DNA of 64,000 nt from Microbacterium enclense (GCA_038182865.1 CP116226.1:4154001-4218000), one strand, 5' to 3'. Numbered from the stretch's first letter, positions 15,276 through 23,431 are shown. Program-made: numbers and translations. The notes: generated by a model not told the origin, from the sequence alone.

Positions 15276-15520
15276 GCGACTCCGTTGCGGAGCGATGCGC
15301 GCGGGGGGGGGGGGGGGGGGGGGGGGCAGATGAACTCGCCGCGTGTGAGCGCCCTTCGCCGCCGAGCGGGGCCACGTCGGCGGCTCTCAGCGCACCCGCC
15401 CCGCGCGCAGCGAGCGACGCGCGCCGGCCGGGCCTTCGCCCAGCCGTACGGCGTGCGGCAGCGACGGAGGCCTGTGGAGCGTCAGCACCACCCGGGCACG
15501 AACGCCGGTGCCGGCGGGCC
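15276..15520. other. Non-coding spacer with poly-G tract and duplicated word
   Basis: This stretch between convergent genes contains a 5-bp hairpin (CTCCG-TTG-CGGAG, 15280-15292), the G24 tract, and CTCAGCGCACCCGC at 15386-15399, which recurs at 15520-15533 over the methyltransferase stop. The duplication suggests that an older 3' end of the methyltransferase lies in the spacer. Confidence 0.5.
15303..15326. repeat. 24-nt poly-G homopolymer
   Basis: Twenty-four consecutive G residues as given in the window, preceded by GCGCGC. Tracts this long are rare in bacterial chromosomes and prone to slipped-strand change. A sequencing or assembly length error is also likely at such a run. Confidence 0.85.
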
Positions 15521-16123
15521 TCAGCGCACCCGCACCGCGTGCAGCAGCGTGTCGATCGCTGTCGCCGCGTGTCCGCCGCGCAGCTCGGCATCCAAGTTCG
15601 TCCGTGTGATCCGTTCGCATCGCTCGACGCGGAACCGGTCGTCGAGAGCGACGCGCAGCAGCTCCGGCGTGTAGAGGACCGCGGGGTCTGACGGACCGTG
15701 ACCGCCCGCGGCGATGTTGGCGACGTCGTGACCGATCACCACGAGCGTTCCGCCGGGCGCGACCCACTCTGCGATCCGCGCGACGGCGGCGGCGCTGTCA
15801 CGCAGGTGCAGATAGCAGGACACGACGAGGTCGATGGATTCCCCGGGAGCCCAGGCGTGCACATCTGCGTGCACCCAGGTCACGGCGTCCGCACCGGGAC
15901 GGGCCGCGGCGAGCGCGAGCCCCTCCGAGGAGAAGTCGATTCCCGTGGTGGCCCAGCCGCGTGCAGCGAGCCAGGTCGCTGTGCGCCCGTCGCCGGTCGC
16001 GACGTCGATCGCCGTGCCCGGCGTGAGCTCGGCGACGATCTCCCGCACCACCGCGGGCGGCTCGGCAGCCCAGACTCCTCCGGCGGAGGCCCGGTAGCGC
16101 TCGTCCCACTGTGTGGCATCCAT
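15521..16123 (-). CDS. Class I SAM-dependent methyltransferase
   Basis: 200 residues. Motif I AIDVATGDGRTATWLA (about 40-55), acidic loop TGIDFSSEGL, motif II/post-I region IDLVVSCYLHLR and the C-terminal strand RVERCERITRT fit the methyltransferase domain 11/25 type (TehB/UbiE-like). The N-terminus DATQWDERYRASAGGVW is typical of small-molecule methyltransferases of this subtype. ATG has GAGAGGG upstream, so it uses a leadered message from TAGGGT at 16146-16151. Substrate unknown. The 3' end coincides with a repeated 14-nt word. Confidence 0.88.
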   Translation of the reverse strand: MDATQWDERYRASAGGVWAAEPPAVVREIVAELTPGTAIDVATGDGRTATWLAARGWATTGIDFSSEGLALAAARPGADAVTWVHADVHAWAPGESIDLVVSCYLHLRDSAAAVARIAEWVAPGGTLVVIGHDVANIAAGGHGPSDPAVLYTPELLRVALDDRFRVERCERITRTNLDAELRGGHAATAIDTLLHAVRVR

Positions 16124-16145
16124 GGGATTCCCTCTCGTCGTTGTC

Positions 16146-16151
16146 ACCCTA
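16146..16151 (-). promoter_or_regulatory. -10 box TAGGGT of the methyltransferase gene
   Basis: Reverse-strand TAGGGT would start transcription near 16139, leaving a short leader that contains the GAGAGGG ribosome-binding site. Confidence 0.5.
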
Positions 16152-16183
16152 GGACCGCGCGCGACGCCGCAGAACCGGAGATG

Positions 16184-16268
16184 GGCATCGGATTCGGAGA
16201 TTTCCGCCGACTCGGTCCGGATCCGGTGCATCTCTCCGGATCCGGTGCACAGCCCGGAATCCGATGCA
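16184..16268. repeat. Three 19-bp direct repeats plus one inverted copy
   Basis: TCCGGATCCGGTGCA begins at 16216 and 16235, and a degenerate copy CCGGAATCCGATGCA begins at 16254, giving an exact 19-nt period. GGCATCGGATTCGGA at 16184-16198 is the same word inverted. The array sits upstream of the methyltransferase promoter and downstream of the flavin-reductase gene. Confidence 0.7.
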
Positions 16269-16332
16269 TGCCCGCACCGTCCCGCACGCCCGCTCGACCC
16301 CGGCGCCGGCCCGGGCGCTCTCCGGCACACGA

Positions 16333-16368
16333 CGACGCCCGGCCACCCTCACGGGCGACGGGGCGTCG
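16333..16368 (-). terminator. Hairpin after the flavin reductase operon
   Basis: CGACGCCC and GGGCGTCG form an 8-bp stem with a 20-nt loop, 9 nt after the FMN-reductase stop codon. Confidence 0.45.
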
Positions 16369-16377
16369 AGACCGGGG

Positions 16378-17022
16378 TCACTCCCCCGACAGACCGCCGA
16401 GCAGGTGACCGAAGGACCGGCCCTCGCCGAGGTACGACGACGGGTCGAACGGGTCGGCGTCGCGGACAGGTTCGCGCGCCGCGATCGCATCGGCGAACTC
16501 GCGAGCACCGCGATCGACGCGCGAGCCGAGCGGCGCGACCTCGTCGGCCGCGGAACCCCAGTCGCTGGAGGCCGCGAACACCCCGGTGGGCACGGGATTG
16601 GCGTGCAGGTAGGTGAACAGCGGACGGATCGCGTAGTCGATCGCGAGCGAGTGCCGGGCCGTCCCGGCGTTCGCGCCGATGAGCACCGGAGTGCCTGTCA
16701 GCGCCTGCGGGTCGAGCACGTCGATGAACGACTTGAACAGGCCCGAGTAGCTCGTCGAGAAGATCGGCGTGACGGCGATGATGCCGTCGGCCGAGACGAC
16801 CGCGTTGATCATCTGCTCGAGCGCCGGAGGAGCGAAGCCCGTGAGCAGGTTGTCGGTCAGGTCGTGAGCGTAATCACGCAGCTCGAAGACGTCGCTGGTG
16901 GCGTCGATCCCGCGCTCGCGCAGTTCTGCGAGCACAGCGTGAGCCAGACGGTCACCGAGCATGCGGGTCGACGAGGGCGTCGACAGCCCCGCGGTGATGA
17001 CCGCGATACGCCGGGCGGCCAT
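16378..17022 (-). CDS. NADPH-dependent FMN reductase, CE1759 type
   Basis: 214 residues, flavodoxin-like fold. The N-terminal ITAGLSTPSSTRML loop binds the FMN phosphate; TPIFSTSYSGLFKSFIDVLD is the family's flavin-ring loop; LIGANAGTARHS follows. It probably supplies reduced FMN to the upstream luciferase-like monooxygenase: the ATG is 4 nt from that gene's stop (TGAGATG), so the two are translationally coupled. A GTG at 17031 is an alternative start. Cytoplasmic. Confidence 0.9.
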   Translation of the reverse strand: MAARRIAVITAGLSTPSSTRMLGDRLAHAVLAELRERGIDATSDVFELRDYAHDLTDNLLTGFAPPALEQMINAVVSADGIIAVTPIFSTSYSGLFKSFIDVLDPQALTGTPVLIGANAGTARHSLAIDYAIRPLFTYLHANPVPTGVFAASSDWGSAADEVAPLGSRVDRGAREFADAIAAREPVRDADPFDPSSYLGEGRSFGHLLGGLSGE

Positions 17023-17023
17023 C

Positions 17024-18265
17024 TCAGGCACCGACCTTGGTCGCCGCCGCACCGAAGGCGCTGCCCGAACGCGGAGCGGCATCCTGGTAGGGGCTGCCCG
17101 CGACCATGTTGTCCCCGCGGTTCGCACCGGGGACCGCCTGGCGCGGGGCGGCGCCGGCGTAGATCTTCTCGACGAGGTTCGCGTGCGTGGGCGCGTCGGG
17201 TACCTCGGCCGGACGGTTCTTCTGCAGCTCTTTACGCAGCACAGGGACGACCTCGGAGCCGAGGATGTCGAGCTGCTCGAGCACCGTCTTGGTGGGAAGA
17301 CCCGCGTGGTCGATGAGGAACAGCTGACGCTGGTAGTCGCCGTAGGTCTCCCGCATCGAGGCGTACCGGTCGATGATCTGCTGCGGCGAGCCGACGGTCA
17401 GCGGGGTCATCTCGCTGAAGTCCTCGAGGCTCGGACCGTGGCCGTACACCGGCGCGTTGTCGAAGTACGGACGGAACTCCCGCACCGCGTCCTGCGAGTT
17501 GGCGCGCATGAAGACCTGCCCGCCGAGGCCGACGATCGCCTGCTGGGGCGTGCCGTGTCCGTAGTGAGCGAAGCGCTCGCGGTACAGCGTGATGAGGCGC
17601 TGGTAGTGCTCCTTGGGCCAGAAGATGTTGTTCGCGAAGAAGCCGTTGCCGTAGTAGGCGGCCTGCTCGGCGATCTCGGGCGTACGGATCGAGCCGTGCC
17701 AGACGAACGGCGGCACGCCGTCGAGCGGACGCGGGGTCGAGGTGAAGCCCTGCAGCGGCGTGCGGAACTTCCCCTCCCAGTCGACGACGTCCTCACGCCA
17801 CAGCTTGTGCAGCAGGTCGTAGTTCTCGATCGTCAGCGGCAGGCCCTGGCGGATGTCCTTGCCGAACCAGGGGTAGACGGGGCCGGTGTTGCCGCGACCG
17901 AGCATGAGGTCGGCGCGACCGCCCGACACGTGCTGGAGCATCGCGAAGTCTTCGGCGATCTTCACCGGGTCGTTCGTGGTGATGAGCGTCGTCGAGGTGG
18001 TCAGGATGAGGCGCTCGGTCTGCGCGGCGATGTACGCCAGCGTGGTCGTGGGCGACGACGACCAGAACGGCGGGTTGTGGTGCTCGCCGAGAGCGAAGAC
18101 GTCGAGACCGACCTCTTCGGTGTGCATGGCGATCGTGAGGGTGTCCTTGATGCGCTGAGCTTCGCTCGGCGTCTTCCCCGTCGTCGGGTCCTGGGTGATG
18201 TCGCTCACCGTCATGACACCGAACTGCATGCCGGGCCAGGTGGTGGTCTCGTTCGCCGTGGTCAT
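17024..18265 (-). CDS. LLM-class flavin-dependent oxidoreductase, CE1758 type
   Basis: 413 residues, bacterial luciferase-like TIM barrel. Recognisable blocks are MQFGVMTVSDI (first strand), LDVFALGEHHNPPFWSSSP (catalytic His pair), TTSTTLITTNDPVKIAEDFAMLQHVSGGRADLMLGRG and a C-terminal extension of about 60 residues rich in Ala/Pro. It would use FMNH2 from the downstream-encoded reductase to oxygenate an unknown substrate. The upstream region is unusually AT-rich for this genome and carries an inverted repeat. Confidence 0.92.
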   Translation of the reverse strand: MTTANETTTWPGMQFGVMTVSDITQDPTTGKTPSEAQRIKDTLTIAMHTEEVGLDVFALGEHHNPPFWSSSPTTTLAYIAAQTERLILTTSTTLITTNDPVKIAEDFAMLQHVSGGRADLMLGRGNTGPVYPWFGKDIRQGLPLTIENYDLLHKLWREDVVDWEGKFRTPLQGFTSTPRPLDGVPPFVWHGSIRTPEIAEQAAYYGNGFFANNIFWPKEHYQRLITLYRERFAHYGHGTPQQAIVGLGGQVFMRANSQDAVREFRPYFDNAPVYGHGPSLEDFSEMTPLTVGSPQQIIDRYASMRETYGDYQRQLFLIDHAGLPTKTVLEQLDILGSEVVPVLRKELQKNRPAEVPDAPTHANLVEKIYAGAAPRQAVPGANRGDNMVAGSPYQDAAPRSGSAFGAAATKVGA

Positions 18266-18286
18266 CTGAATCAGTGCCCCTTAGTT

Positions 18287-18306
18287 TGTATGCATCTGAA
18301 TATACA
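18287..18306 (-). promoter_or_regulatory. AT-rich promoter/operator of the flavin oxidoreductase operon
   Basis: TGTAT and ATACA form an inverted repeat around a 10-nt centre (TGTATGCATCTGAATATACA). Reverse-strand TATATT inside it is a plausible -10, so a bound regulator would block transcription. CATCTGAAT also occurs again over the start codon (18263-18271). The protein is unknown; a MarR-type repressor would fit the site size. Confidence 0.45.
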
Positions 18307-18394
18307 TGGTGGAACGCGCGACGCCGATGTTTATTCCGCCGTACCTCATCGGCATCCGCGATCCACCCCCGTGGACCCCCGCTCGCGGTCCGTC

Positions 18395-18400
18395 TAGCCT
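18395..18400 (+). promoter_or_regulatory. -10 box TAGCCT of the acyltransferase gene
   Basis: TAGCCT ends 8 nt before ATG 18409 and no Shine-Dalgarno sequence intervenes. Confidence 0.55.
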
Positions 18401-18408
18401 CGCTGACG

Positions 18409-19482
18409 ATGACGGATGCCACCACCTCCCCGCCCCCGAAGACCCGCGTGCCGTTCTGGGACAACGCCCGGTTCGCCGCGATCGTTCTGGTCGTGTTCGG
18501 TCACGCGATCCAACGATTGACCTACGACTCGGATGCCGCCGAGGCGCTGTACCTGCTCGTGTACGCGTTCCACATGCCCCTGTTCGCCCTGATCGCCGGC
18601 TCCTTCTCGTCGGCGGCGGAGCCGACCCGCCGTCGCATGGCGCGCCTGTTCACCGATCTGATCGCGCCGTACCTGATCTTCGAGACGCTGTGGACGATCA
18701 CGCAGTTCCTCGTCACGGGGCGGACCGATCTCGACCCGGCCCAGCCGTCGTGGACGCTGTGGTTCCTCCTCGCTCTCGCGCTGTTCCGGCTCGTGCTGCC
18801 GTACCTGGCACTCCTGCATGCACCGGTGGCGTGGGCTGTGGCGATCTCGGTGGCGGCCGGCTACCTGCCGAGCATCGATTCGACGTTCTCGATGTCGCGC
18901 TTTCTCGGGCTCCTGCCGTTCTTCACCCTGGGCTGGTGGCTGCGGGAGCACGATGTCGTCACCCGCGCCGGATTGCTGGCGTCGCGGCCCGTGTGGCTCC
19001 GGGCGATCGCCGCGGCGATTCTGGTCGGAGCGGGCGTGCTCGCGTACGCGTTCGTCGACGTCTGGCGCGACGTCCGGCTCGGCACGTGGTTCTTCTTCGT
19101 CGACGCGTACACCGATCTCGACGCCCCGCAGTGGTGGGCAGGCGGGGTGCGTCTGGCGATCATCGCCCTGGCGCTCGTGCTGATGACGGCGTTCCTGCTG
19201 CTGATCCCTCGCCGCGAGACGACGTGGACGCACCTCGGCCGGAACACCATGTACGTCTACCTGCTGCACACGTTCGTGCTCTACCCGTTCCGGCAGTCGG
19301 GCGTTCTGCGGGGCCTCGAGCCGATGTGGTTGTGGATTCCGGCGGTGGCCGTCGCGAGCGTCCTGATCGCCCTCGCCCTGTCGAGCCGGCCGATACGGCG
19401 CGTCACACGTCCGCTCGTGGAGCCCCGGATGCCGTGGCTCTTCCGCGACCGGGAGCTCGGCGCAGGTCGCGCGTCCGGGTAG
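18409..19482 (+). CDS. Acyltransferase 3 family, fucose 4-O-acetylase-like
   Basis: 357 residues with about ten hydrophobic segments. The N-terminal catalytic region WDNARFAAIVLVVFGHAIQRL has the essential His, followed by AFHMPLFALIAGSFSS, both hallmarks of membrane acyltransferases that move acetyl groups onto sugars outside the cell. YLLHTFVLYPF near the C-terminus is the usual late motif. The acceptor could be a capsule, teichoic or exopolysaccharide sugar (inference). Start set at ATG 18409 by the leaderless promoter; the longer frame upstream reads through the promoter. Confidence 0.88.
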   Translation: MTDATTSPPPKTRVPFWDNARFAAIVLVVFGHAIQRLTYDSDAAEALYLLVYAFHMPLFALIAGSFSSAAEPTRRRMARLFTDLIAPYLIFETLWTITQFLVTGRTDLDPAQPSWTLWFLLALALFRLVLPYLALLHAPVAWAVAISVAAGYLPSIDSTFSMSRFLGLLPFFTLGWWLREHDVVTRAGLLASRPVWLRAIAAAILVGAGVLAYAFVDVWRDVRLGTWFFFVDAYTDLDAPQWWAGGVRLAIIALALVLMTAFLLLIPRRETTWTHLGRNTMYVYLLHTFVLYPFRQSGVLRGLEPMWLWIPAVAVASVLIALALSSRPIRRVTRPLVEPRMPWLFRDRELGAGRASG

Positions 19483-19499
19483 CCGCGGCTCGCGCCGAT

Positions 19500-19547
19500 G
19501 CCTGCGGCTTCGGCAGGCTCAGCCGCCCCGTGCCCCAGGATCCTGGG
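19500..19547. terminator. Palindromic spacer between convergent acyltransferase and efeB genes
   Basis: GCCTGC/GCAGGC (19500-19518) and the perfect palindrome CCCAGGATCCTGGG (19534-19547) lie between the converging stops and could end transcription from both sides. Confidence 0.35.
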
Positions 19548-19576
19548 CCCGTCGACGAGTCGGACCCCCCGTCGCC

Positions 19577-20920
19577 CTACGACGCGCCGAGCAGACCCGC
19601 CCCCACCGAGGTGCCCGCGGCCGGCGCGGGCGGCACGGCCCACAGCCCCGAGCCGACGTGACGGATGTATTCGCCCATGGCATCCGTGGACAGCGCCTTC
19701 TGAAGTGTGATGAAGCGGTCGGGGCTCTTCTGGAACGACAGGAAGAACAGCCCCGCGTTCAGTCGGCCGAGATCGGTCGTGCCGTCGACGAAGTTGTACC
19801 CGCGGCGCAGGATCCGGATACCCGCGTTGTTGTCGGGGTGCGCCAGGCTCACGTGGCTCCGCCGATCGATACGGGGCGTGCCGGTGGCATCCGTCGCGGC
19901 GAAATCGGGGGCGGTGAACTCGTCTCCGCCCGACAACGGAGCGCCCGCGCCCTTGTCGCGCCCGACCACACGGTCCTGCTCCGCGAGGCGCGTGCGATCC
20001 CACGTCTCGATGAGCATCGCGATGCGGCGCGCGACGAGGTACGACCCACCCGCGAGCCACGCCGGACCCTCGGATGCCGAGACCCACACGTTCTCCTCGA
20101 GCGCGGCCGTGTCATCGGCGAGGATGTTCGCCGTCCCGTCCTTGAAGCCGAAGAGGTTACGCGGCGTGGTCTGAGCGGCGGTGGTCTTCGACGTCCGGCC
20201 GAAGCCGAGCTGCGACCACCGGATCGTGGCGCGGCCGAAGGCGATGCGGCTGAGATTGCGGATCGCGTGCACCGCGACCTGCGGGTCGTCGGCGCATGCC
20301 TGGATGCACAGGTCGCCGTCCGAGCGCAGCGGGTCGAGATCGTCGTTGAGGAACGCCGGCAGGCGCTCCAGCCCCGAGGGCCGCTGCCCCTCGAGCCCGA
20401 AGCGCGCGTCGAAGAGCGAGGGACCGAAGCCGAACGTGATCGTGAGATTGCTCGCCGGCAGCCCGACGGCCTCGCCGGTGTCGTCCGGCGGAGCCTCGGG
20501 AGAGCCGCCGACGGCACCCGTGGCGCTGACGTCGAGACCCTGCATCATGCGGGTCGCGGCGTACGTCCAGTCCGACAGCAACTCCGCGAGGTCGTCCCGC
20601 GTCGTCCGCGCCATCATGTCGTACGCCGCGAAGTGCAGGTGCTCCTGCACCGGCGTGGTGATCCCCGGCTGATGGATGCCGGACGCCGGGGCCACGGCAT
20701 CCATCACCCGTCGGGCCTGCTCCTGCCCGTAGGCGGCTCCCCCGACGATCCCGGCACCCGCACCGACGACGAGGCTCGTGGCACTCGCGCCGATCGCGAG
20801 GCCGAGGAGACCGCGTCGGGACACGCCCGCGGTCGGCTCCGTCGCGGAGGGAGACGCGGCGACCGCCGGACCCGAGGGTCCGGCGGCACCGGGAGTCTGC
20901 TGCTCGTCCGTCACGCTCAC
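19577..20920 (-). CDS. efeB: Tat-exported DyP-type heme peroxidase of the iron operon
   Basis: 447 residues. A twin-arginine signal (SRRGLLGLAIGASATSLVVG, about residues 34-53) follows a long hydrophilic N-region, so it is exported folded with heme. DyP markers: the catalytic Asp in FGFKDGTAN (GxxDG), the proximal-His region RRSHVSLAHPDNN and YNFVDGTTDLGRLNAGLFFLSF. In EfeUOB systems EfeB oxidises ferrous iron or takes iron from heme for import. The GTG overlaps efeO by 4 nt. Confidence 0.95.
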   Translation of the reverse strand: MSVTDEQQTPGAAGPSGPAVAASPSATEPTAGVSRRGLLGLAIGASATSLVVGAGAGIVGGAAYGQEQARRVMDAVAPASGIHQPGITTPVQEHLHFAAYDMMARTTRDDLAELLSDWTYAATRMMQGLDVSATGAVGGSPEAPPDDTGEAVGLPASNLTITFGFGPSLFDARFGLEGQRPSGLERLPAFLNDDLDPLRSDGDLCIQACADDPQVAVHAIRNLSRIAFGRATIRWSQLGFGRTSKTTAAQTTPRNLFGFKDGTANILADDTAALEENVWVSASEGPAWLAGGSYLVARRIAMLIETWDRTRLAEQDRVVGRDKGAGAPLSGGDEFTAPDFAATDATGTPRIDRRSHVSLAHPDNNAGIRILRRGYNFVDGTTDLGRLNAGLFFLSFQKSPDRFITLQKALSTDAMGEYIRHVGSGLWAVPPAPAAGTSVGAGLLGAS

Positions 20921-22146
20921 TCCAGGACGGTGACCGTCAGCTGCGACAGCGGTTCGGCCAGGGCGTTGATGAGGTCGGTCAGCTGACGCTTGTCGGCCTC
21001 GGTGATCTGGCTGTAGGGAGCGAAACCTGCATCGAGCGAGCCGTAGGTCGCGAGGGCCGCCTCGAGGTCGGCGTAGCCAGAGTCGATACGCGTGACGAGC
21101 TCGGCACCCTTGTCGCCCTTCGACTCGGCGAAGTCGCGCACGAGCGAGAACGCCATCTTCGACCCCTCGACGTTGGCGGCGAAGTCATTGAGGTCGGTCC
21201 CCGACCACCAGTCCTCCTCGCCGCTGATCTTGCCGGTGGCGACCTCGTCGAGCAGGGCGATCGCGCCGTTGGAGATGCCCGCGACGCCCTGGGCGTCCAG
21301 CGCCTGGATGAACTGGTCGCCGTGCACGTAGTCGTACAGCTCCTGCGTGTCGGCGATCAGCTTGTCACCGTACGTGGCGCGCTCGGCGGGGGTCGAGGGG
21401 GCCCAGTCCTTCCACGCCGGGGTCTCGCCGTCGGCGTTCAGCGCGTCCTGCGCGGGAACCCAGAGGTCCTTCTCGATGCGGTGGAAACCGGTCCAGTCCA
21501 GGCCCTCGGCCACGGCGTCGACCTCGCGGTAGTCGATGCGCGGGTCGAGGTCTCCGAGGGCCTCGGCGATCGGCTCGATGCGCTCGTAGTACGCGCGGAC
21601 GCGGGGGAACTGCTCGCGCGCCGCGGCGTCGTCGCCCGACTCGTACGCGGCGGCGAAGGTCTGCACCGCGGGGAGCAGCTGACCGACCTGGTCCTTCACG
21701 AACGCGGCGTAGAGGTCGACCGCCTGCTGCTTCTGCTCGGCATCCGGCCCCTCGACCGCGACGGCGTCGCCGGTGACCGAGAAGCTCGCCTTCCCCACGC
21801 CGTCGCCGACCATGCCGGGCTTGCAGAGGGTGAAGTAGTCGCCCGGCTGCGCCACGACGGTGAGGTTGCGCGACGCGCCGGGGGCGATGTTCTCGACCTC
21901 ACCGACGATCCGCAGACCATCGGATGCCAGCAGATAGAACTCGGTGACCTGGTCGCTCTTGTTGCTCACGTCGAACGCGACGGTGCCGCTGGGCGCTGAG
22001 GCGGCGGAGACCGCGCAGCCGTCGTCGGTCGAGGTGACCGTGAGGGCTCCGGAGGCGGCGGCGTCGGTCTTGGCGACGCAGCCGGAGAGGATGAGGGCGG
22101 CCGCGCCGGCCACGGCCGTGGCCGCGAGGAGGCGAGTCGGGGTCAT
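20917..22146 (-). CDS. efeO: Iron-binding lipoprotein EfeO (cupredoxin plus M75 imelysin domain)
   Basis: 409 residues. The lipobox LILSGC puts the lipidated Cys at about residue 23. Residues ~35-130 are a cupredoxin-like beta domain; residues ~140-400 form an all-helical imelysin/M75 domain with the metal-site HRIEKDLW (HxxExxLW) at about 225. The protein should sit on the outer face of the membrane and hand iron to EfeU. ATGA overlap with efeU and GTGA overlap with efeB show a tightly coupled operon. Confidence 0.95.
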   Translation of the reverse strand: MTPTRLLAATAVAGAAALILSGCVAKTDAAASGALTVTSTDDGCAVSAASAPSGTVAFDVSNKSDQVTEFYLLASDGLRIVGEVENIAPGASRNLTVVAQPGDYFTLCKPGMVGDGVGKASFSVTGDAVAVEGPDAEQKQQAVDLYAAFVKDQVGQLLPAVQTFAAAYESGDDAAAREQFPRVRAYYERIEPIAEALGDLDPRIDYREVDAVAEGLDWTGFHRIEKDLWVPAQDALNADGETPAWKDWAPSTPAERATYGDKLIADTQELYDYVHGDQFIQALDAQGVAGISNGAIALLDEVATGKISGEEDWWSGTDLNDFAANVEGSKMAFSLVRDFAESKGDKGAELVTRIDSGYADLEAALATYGSLDAGFAPYSQITEADKRQLTDLINALAEPLSQLTVTVLE

Positions 22147-23162
22147 GATGCTCCGTTCGGATGAGGGGCGGATGCCGCGGCGTCGGGCACGCGAGCGGCG
22201 TCGGGGGTTCGCGGGGCCGCGGCGGCCCCGGGGGTGTCAGCGGTGGGGCTGCTCTGCGGGGGCGCGGCAGCCGTCGGACGGCGATTCGCTCGCACGCCGC
22301 GGACGAAGAGGGGCACGACGACAGCGACGTACACGACCCACGCGATCACCTGCAGCCAGGTCATCGCGGGCATGAAGCCGACCGTGGCCTGCAAGAGAGC
22401 GGCGAGCGGGCCACCGGGAGCGATGACGCCCGAGACGTCGAACGCCCAGCCGAACGGGAGACCGGCCCAGCCGATCGCGACGAGCCCCGTCGCGGGGTCG
22501 ATCGGAGCGCCCGCTCCGAAGGGGCCGGGGAGGGCGCCGGCCTCTTGCAGGTCGTGCAGCGCGTACGCGAGGACACCGGCCGCGACCACGACGAGAAAGC
22601 CCCCGGTCCAGGTGAAGAAGCGGCCGAGGTCGAGACGGAGCATGCCGCGGGCGATGAGCCAGCCGAGCACGACGGCGGCGACGAGTCCCAGGAGCGCGCC
22701 GAGCAGGGCGAAGGGCGTGTCGCCGAACGACTGCACCATCGACCACAGCAGCAGCGTCGTCTCGACGCCCTCGCGGGCCACCGAGACGAAACCGATCGCC
22801 ACGAGGGCCCACACTCCCCCGCGCAGAGCTTTGTCGACGCCGCCCTCCAGGCCCGCTTTCATCGTGCGCCCGGCCTTCTGCATCCAGAAGATCATCCAGG
22901 TGACCATCGCCACCGCGAGCAGCGAGAGCCCGCCGCCGAGGAGCTCCTGCGCCTCGAAGGTGAGCATGTAGGCGCCGAAGGTGAAGACCGCGCCCACGGT
23001 GAGAGCCAACGCGACCGCGAGTCCCACGCCGACCCATAGACGCGGGAGCGCGTCTCGCCGCCCGAGGCGCGTGAGGTAGGCGACGAGGATGCCGACGACG
23101 AGCGCCGCCTCGAGGCCTTCGCGGAGGCCGATGAGGAAGGTGGCGAAGAAGCTGGCGAGCAC
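22143..23162 (-). CDS. efeU: High-affinity iron permease EfeU (FTR1 family)
   Basis: 339 residues from GTG 23162; GGAAAC is upstream, and the longer frame adds a Pro/Arg-rich stretch before the first membrane helix. There are seven hydrophobic segments with the two REGLE-type iron motifs: LREGLEAALVV in segment 1 and AREGVETTLLL in segment 4. It imports ferric iron across the cytoplasmic membrane with EfeO and EfeB. The C-terminal tail is Ala/Pro-rich. A DtxR/IdeR-like box overlaps the promoter. Confidence 0.95.
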   Translation of the reverse strand: MLASFFATFLIGLREGLEAALVVGILVAYLTRLGRRDALPRLWVGVGLAVALALTVGAVFTFGAYMLTFEAQELLGGGLSLLAVAMVTWMIFWMQKAGRTMKAGLEGGVDKALRGGVWALVAIGFVSVAREGVETTLLLWSMVQSFGDTPFALLGALLGLVAAVVLGWLIARGMLRLDLGRFFTWTGGFLVVVAAGVLAYALHDLQEAGALPGPFGAGAPIDPATGLVAIGWAGLPFGWAFDVSGVIAPGGPLAALLQATVGFMPAMTWLQVIAWVVYVAVVVPLFVRGVRANRRPTAAAPPQSSPTADTPGAAAAPRTPDAARVPDAAASAPHPNGAS

Positions 23163-23217
23163 GGGCGGGTTTCCGACTTTCGGGTTTCGGGGTGGGCGCC
23201 GCGGCACTGCGGGAAGG

Positions 23218-23236
23218 TAAGGACAGCCTCACCTGA
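23218..23236 (-). promoter_or_regulatory. DtxR/IdeR-type iron box before efeUOB
   Basis: TAAGGACAGCCTCACCTGA agrees at 14 of 19 positions with the known DtxR/IdeR/DmdR1 box TTAGGTTAGGCTCACCTAA. It contains AGG and CCT half-sites, with AGGTAAGG/CCTCACCT as an extended inverted repeat from 23215. It lies at the predicted transcription start, which fits iron-dependent repression. Confidence 0.65.
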
Positions 23237-23243
23237 CCTGCCC

Positions 23244-23249
23244 ACGATA
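23244..23249 (-). promoter_or_regulatory. -10 box TATCGT of efeUOB
   Basis: Reverse-strand TATCGT predicts a start near 23237, directly at the iron box. Confidence 0.45.
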
Positions 23250-23419
23250 CGCAACGGTGCGGCCGGTTCGCACCCCGCCGATCGGCGGGGTTTAGCCGGT
23301 GAGACGTCGCACGGTGCATGCGGTGTCGGTGCCCGGCATCCCGAGATCTCCTGACGCGGAGATGATCCGTGCCGACGGTAACCATCGGCAACATTCGCCC
23401 GCCGCCGGGAAGTTCGACC

Positions 23420-23425
23420 TAGCCT
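23420..23425 (+). promoter_or_regulatory. -10 box TAGCCT of the 2OG-oxygenase gene
   Basis: TAGCCT ends 6 nt before ATG 23432, with no ribosome-binding site: a clear leaderless arrangement. Confidence 0.6.
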
Positions 23426-23431
23426 CGTCGC

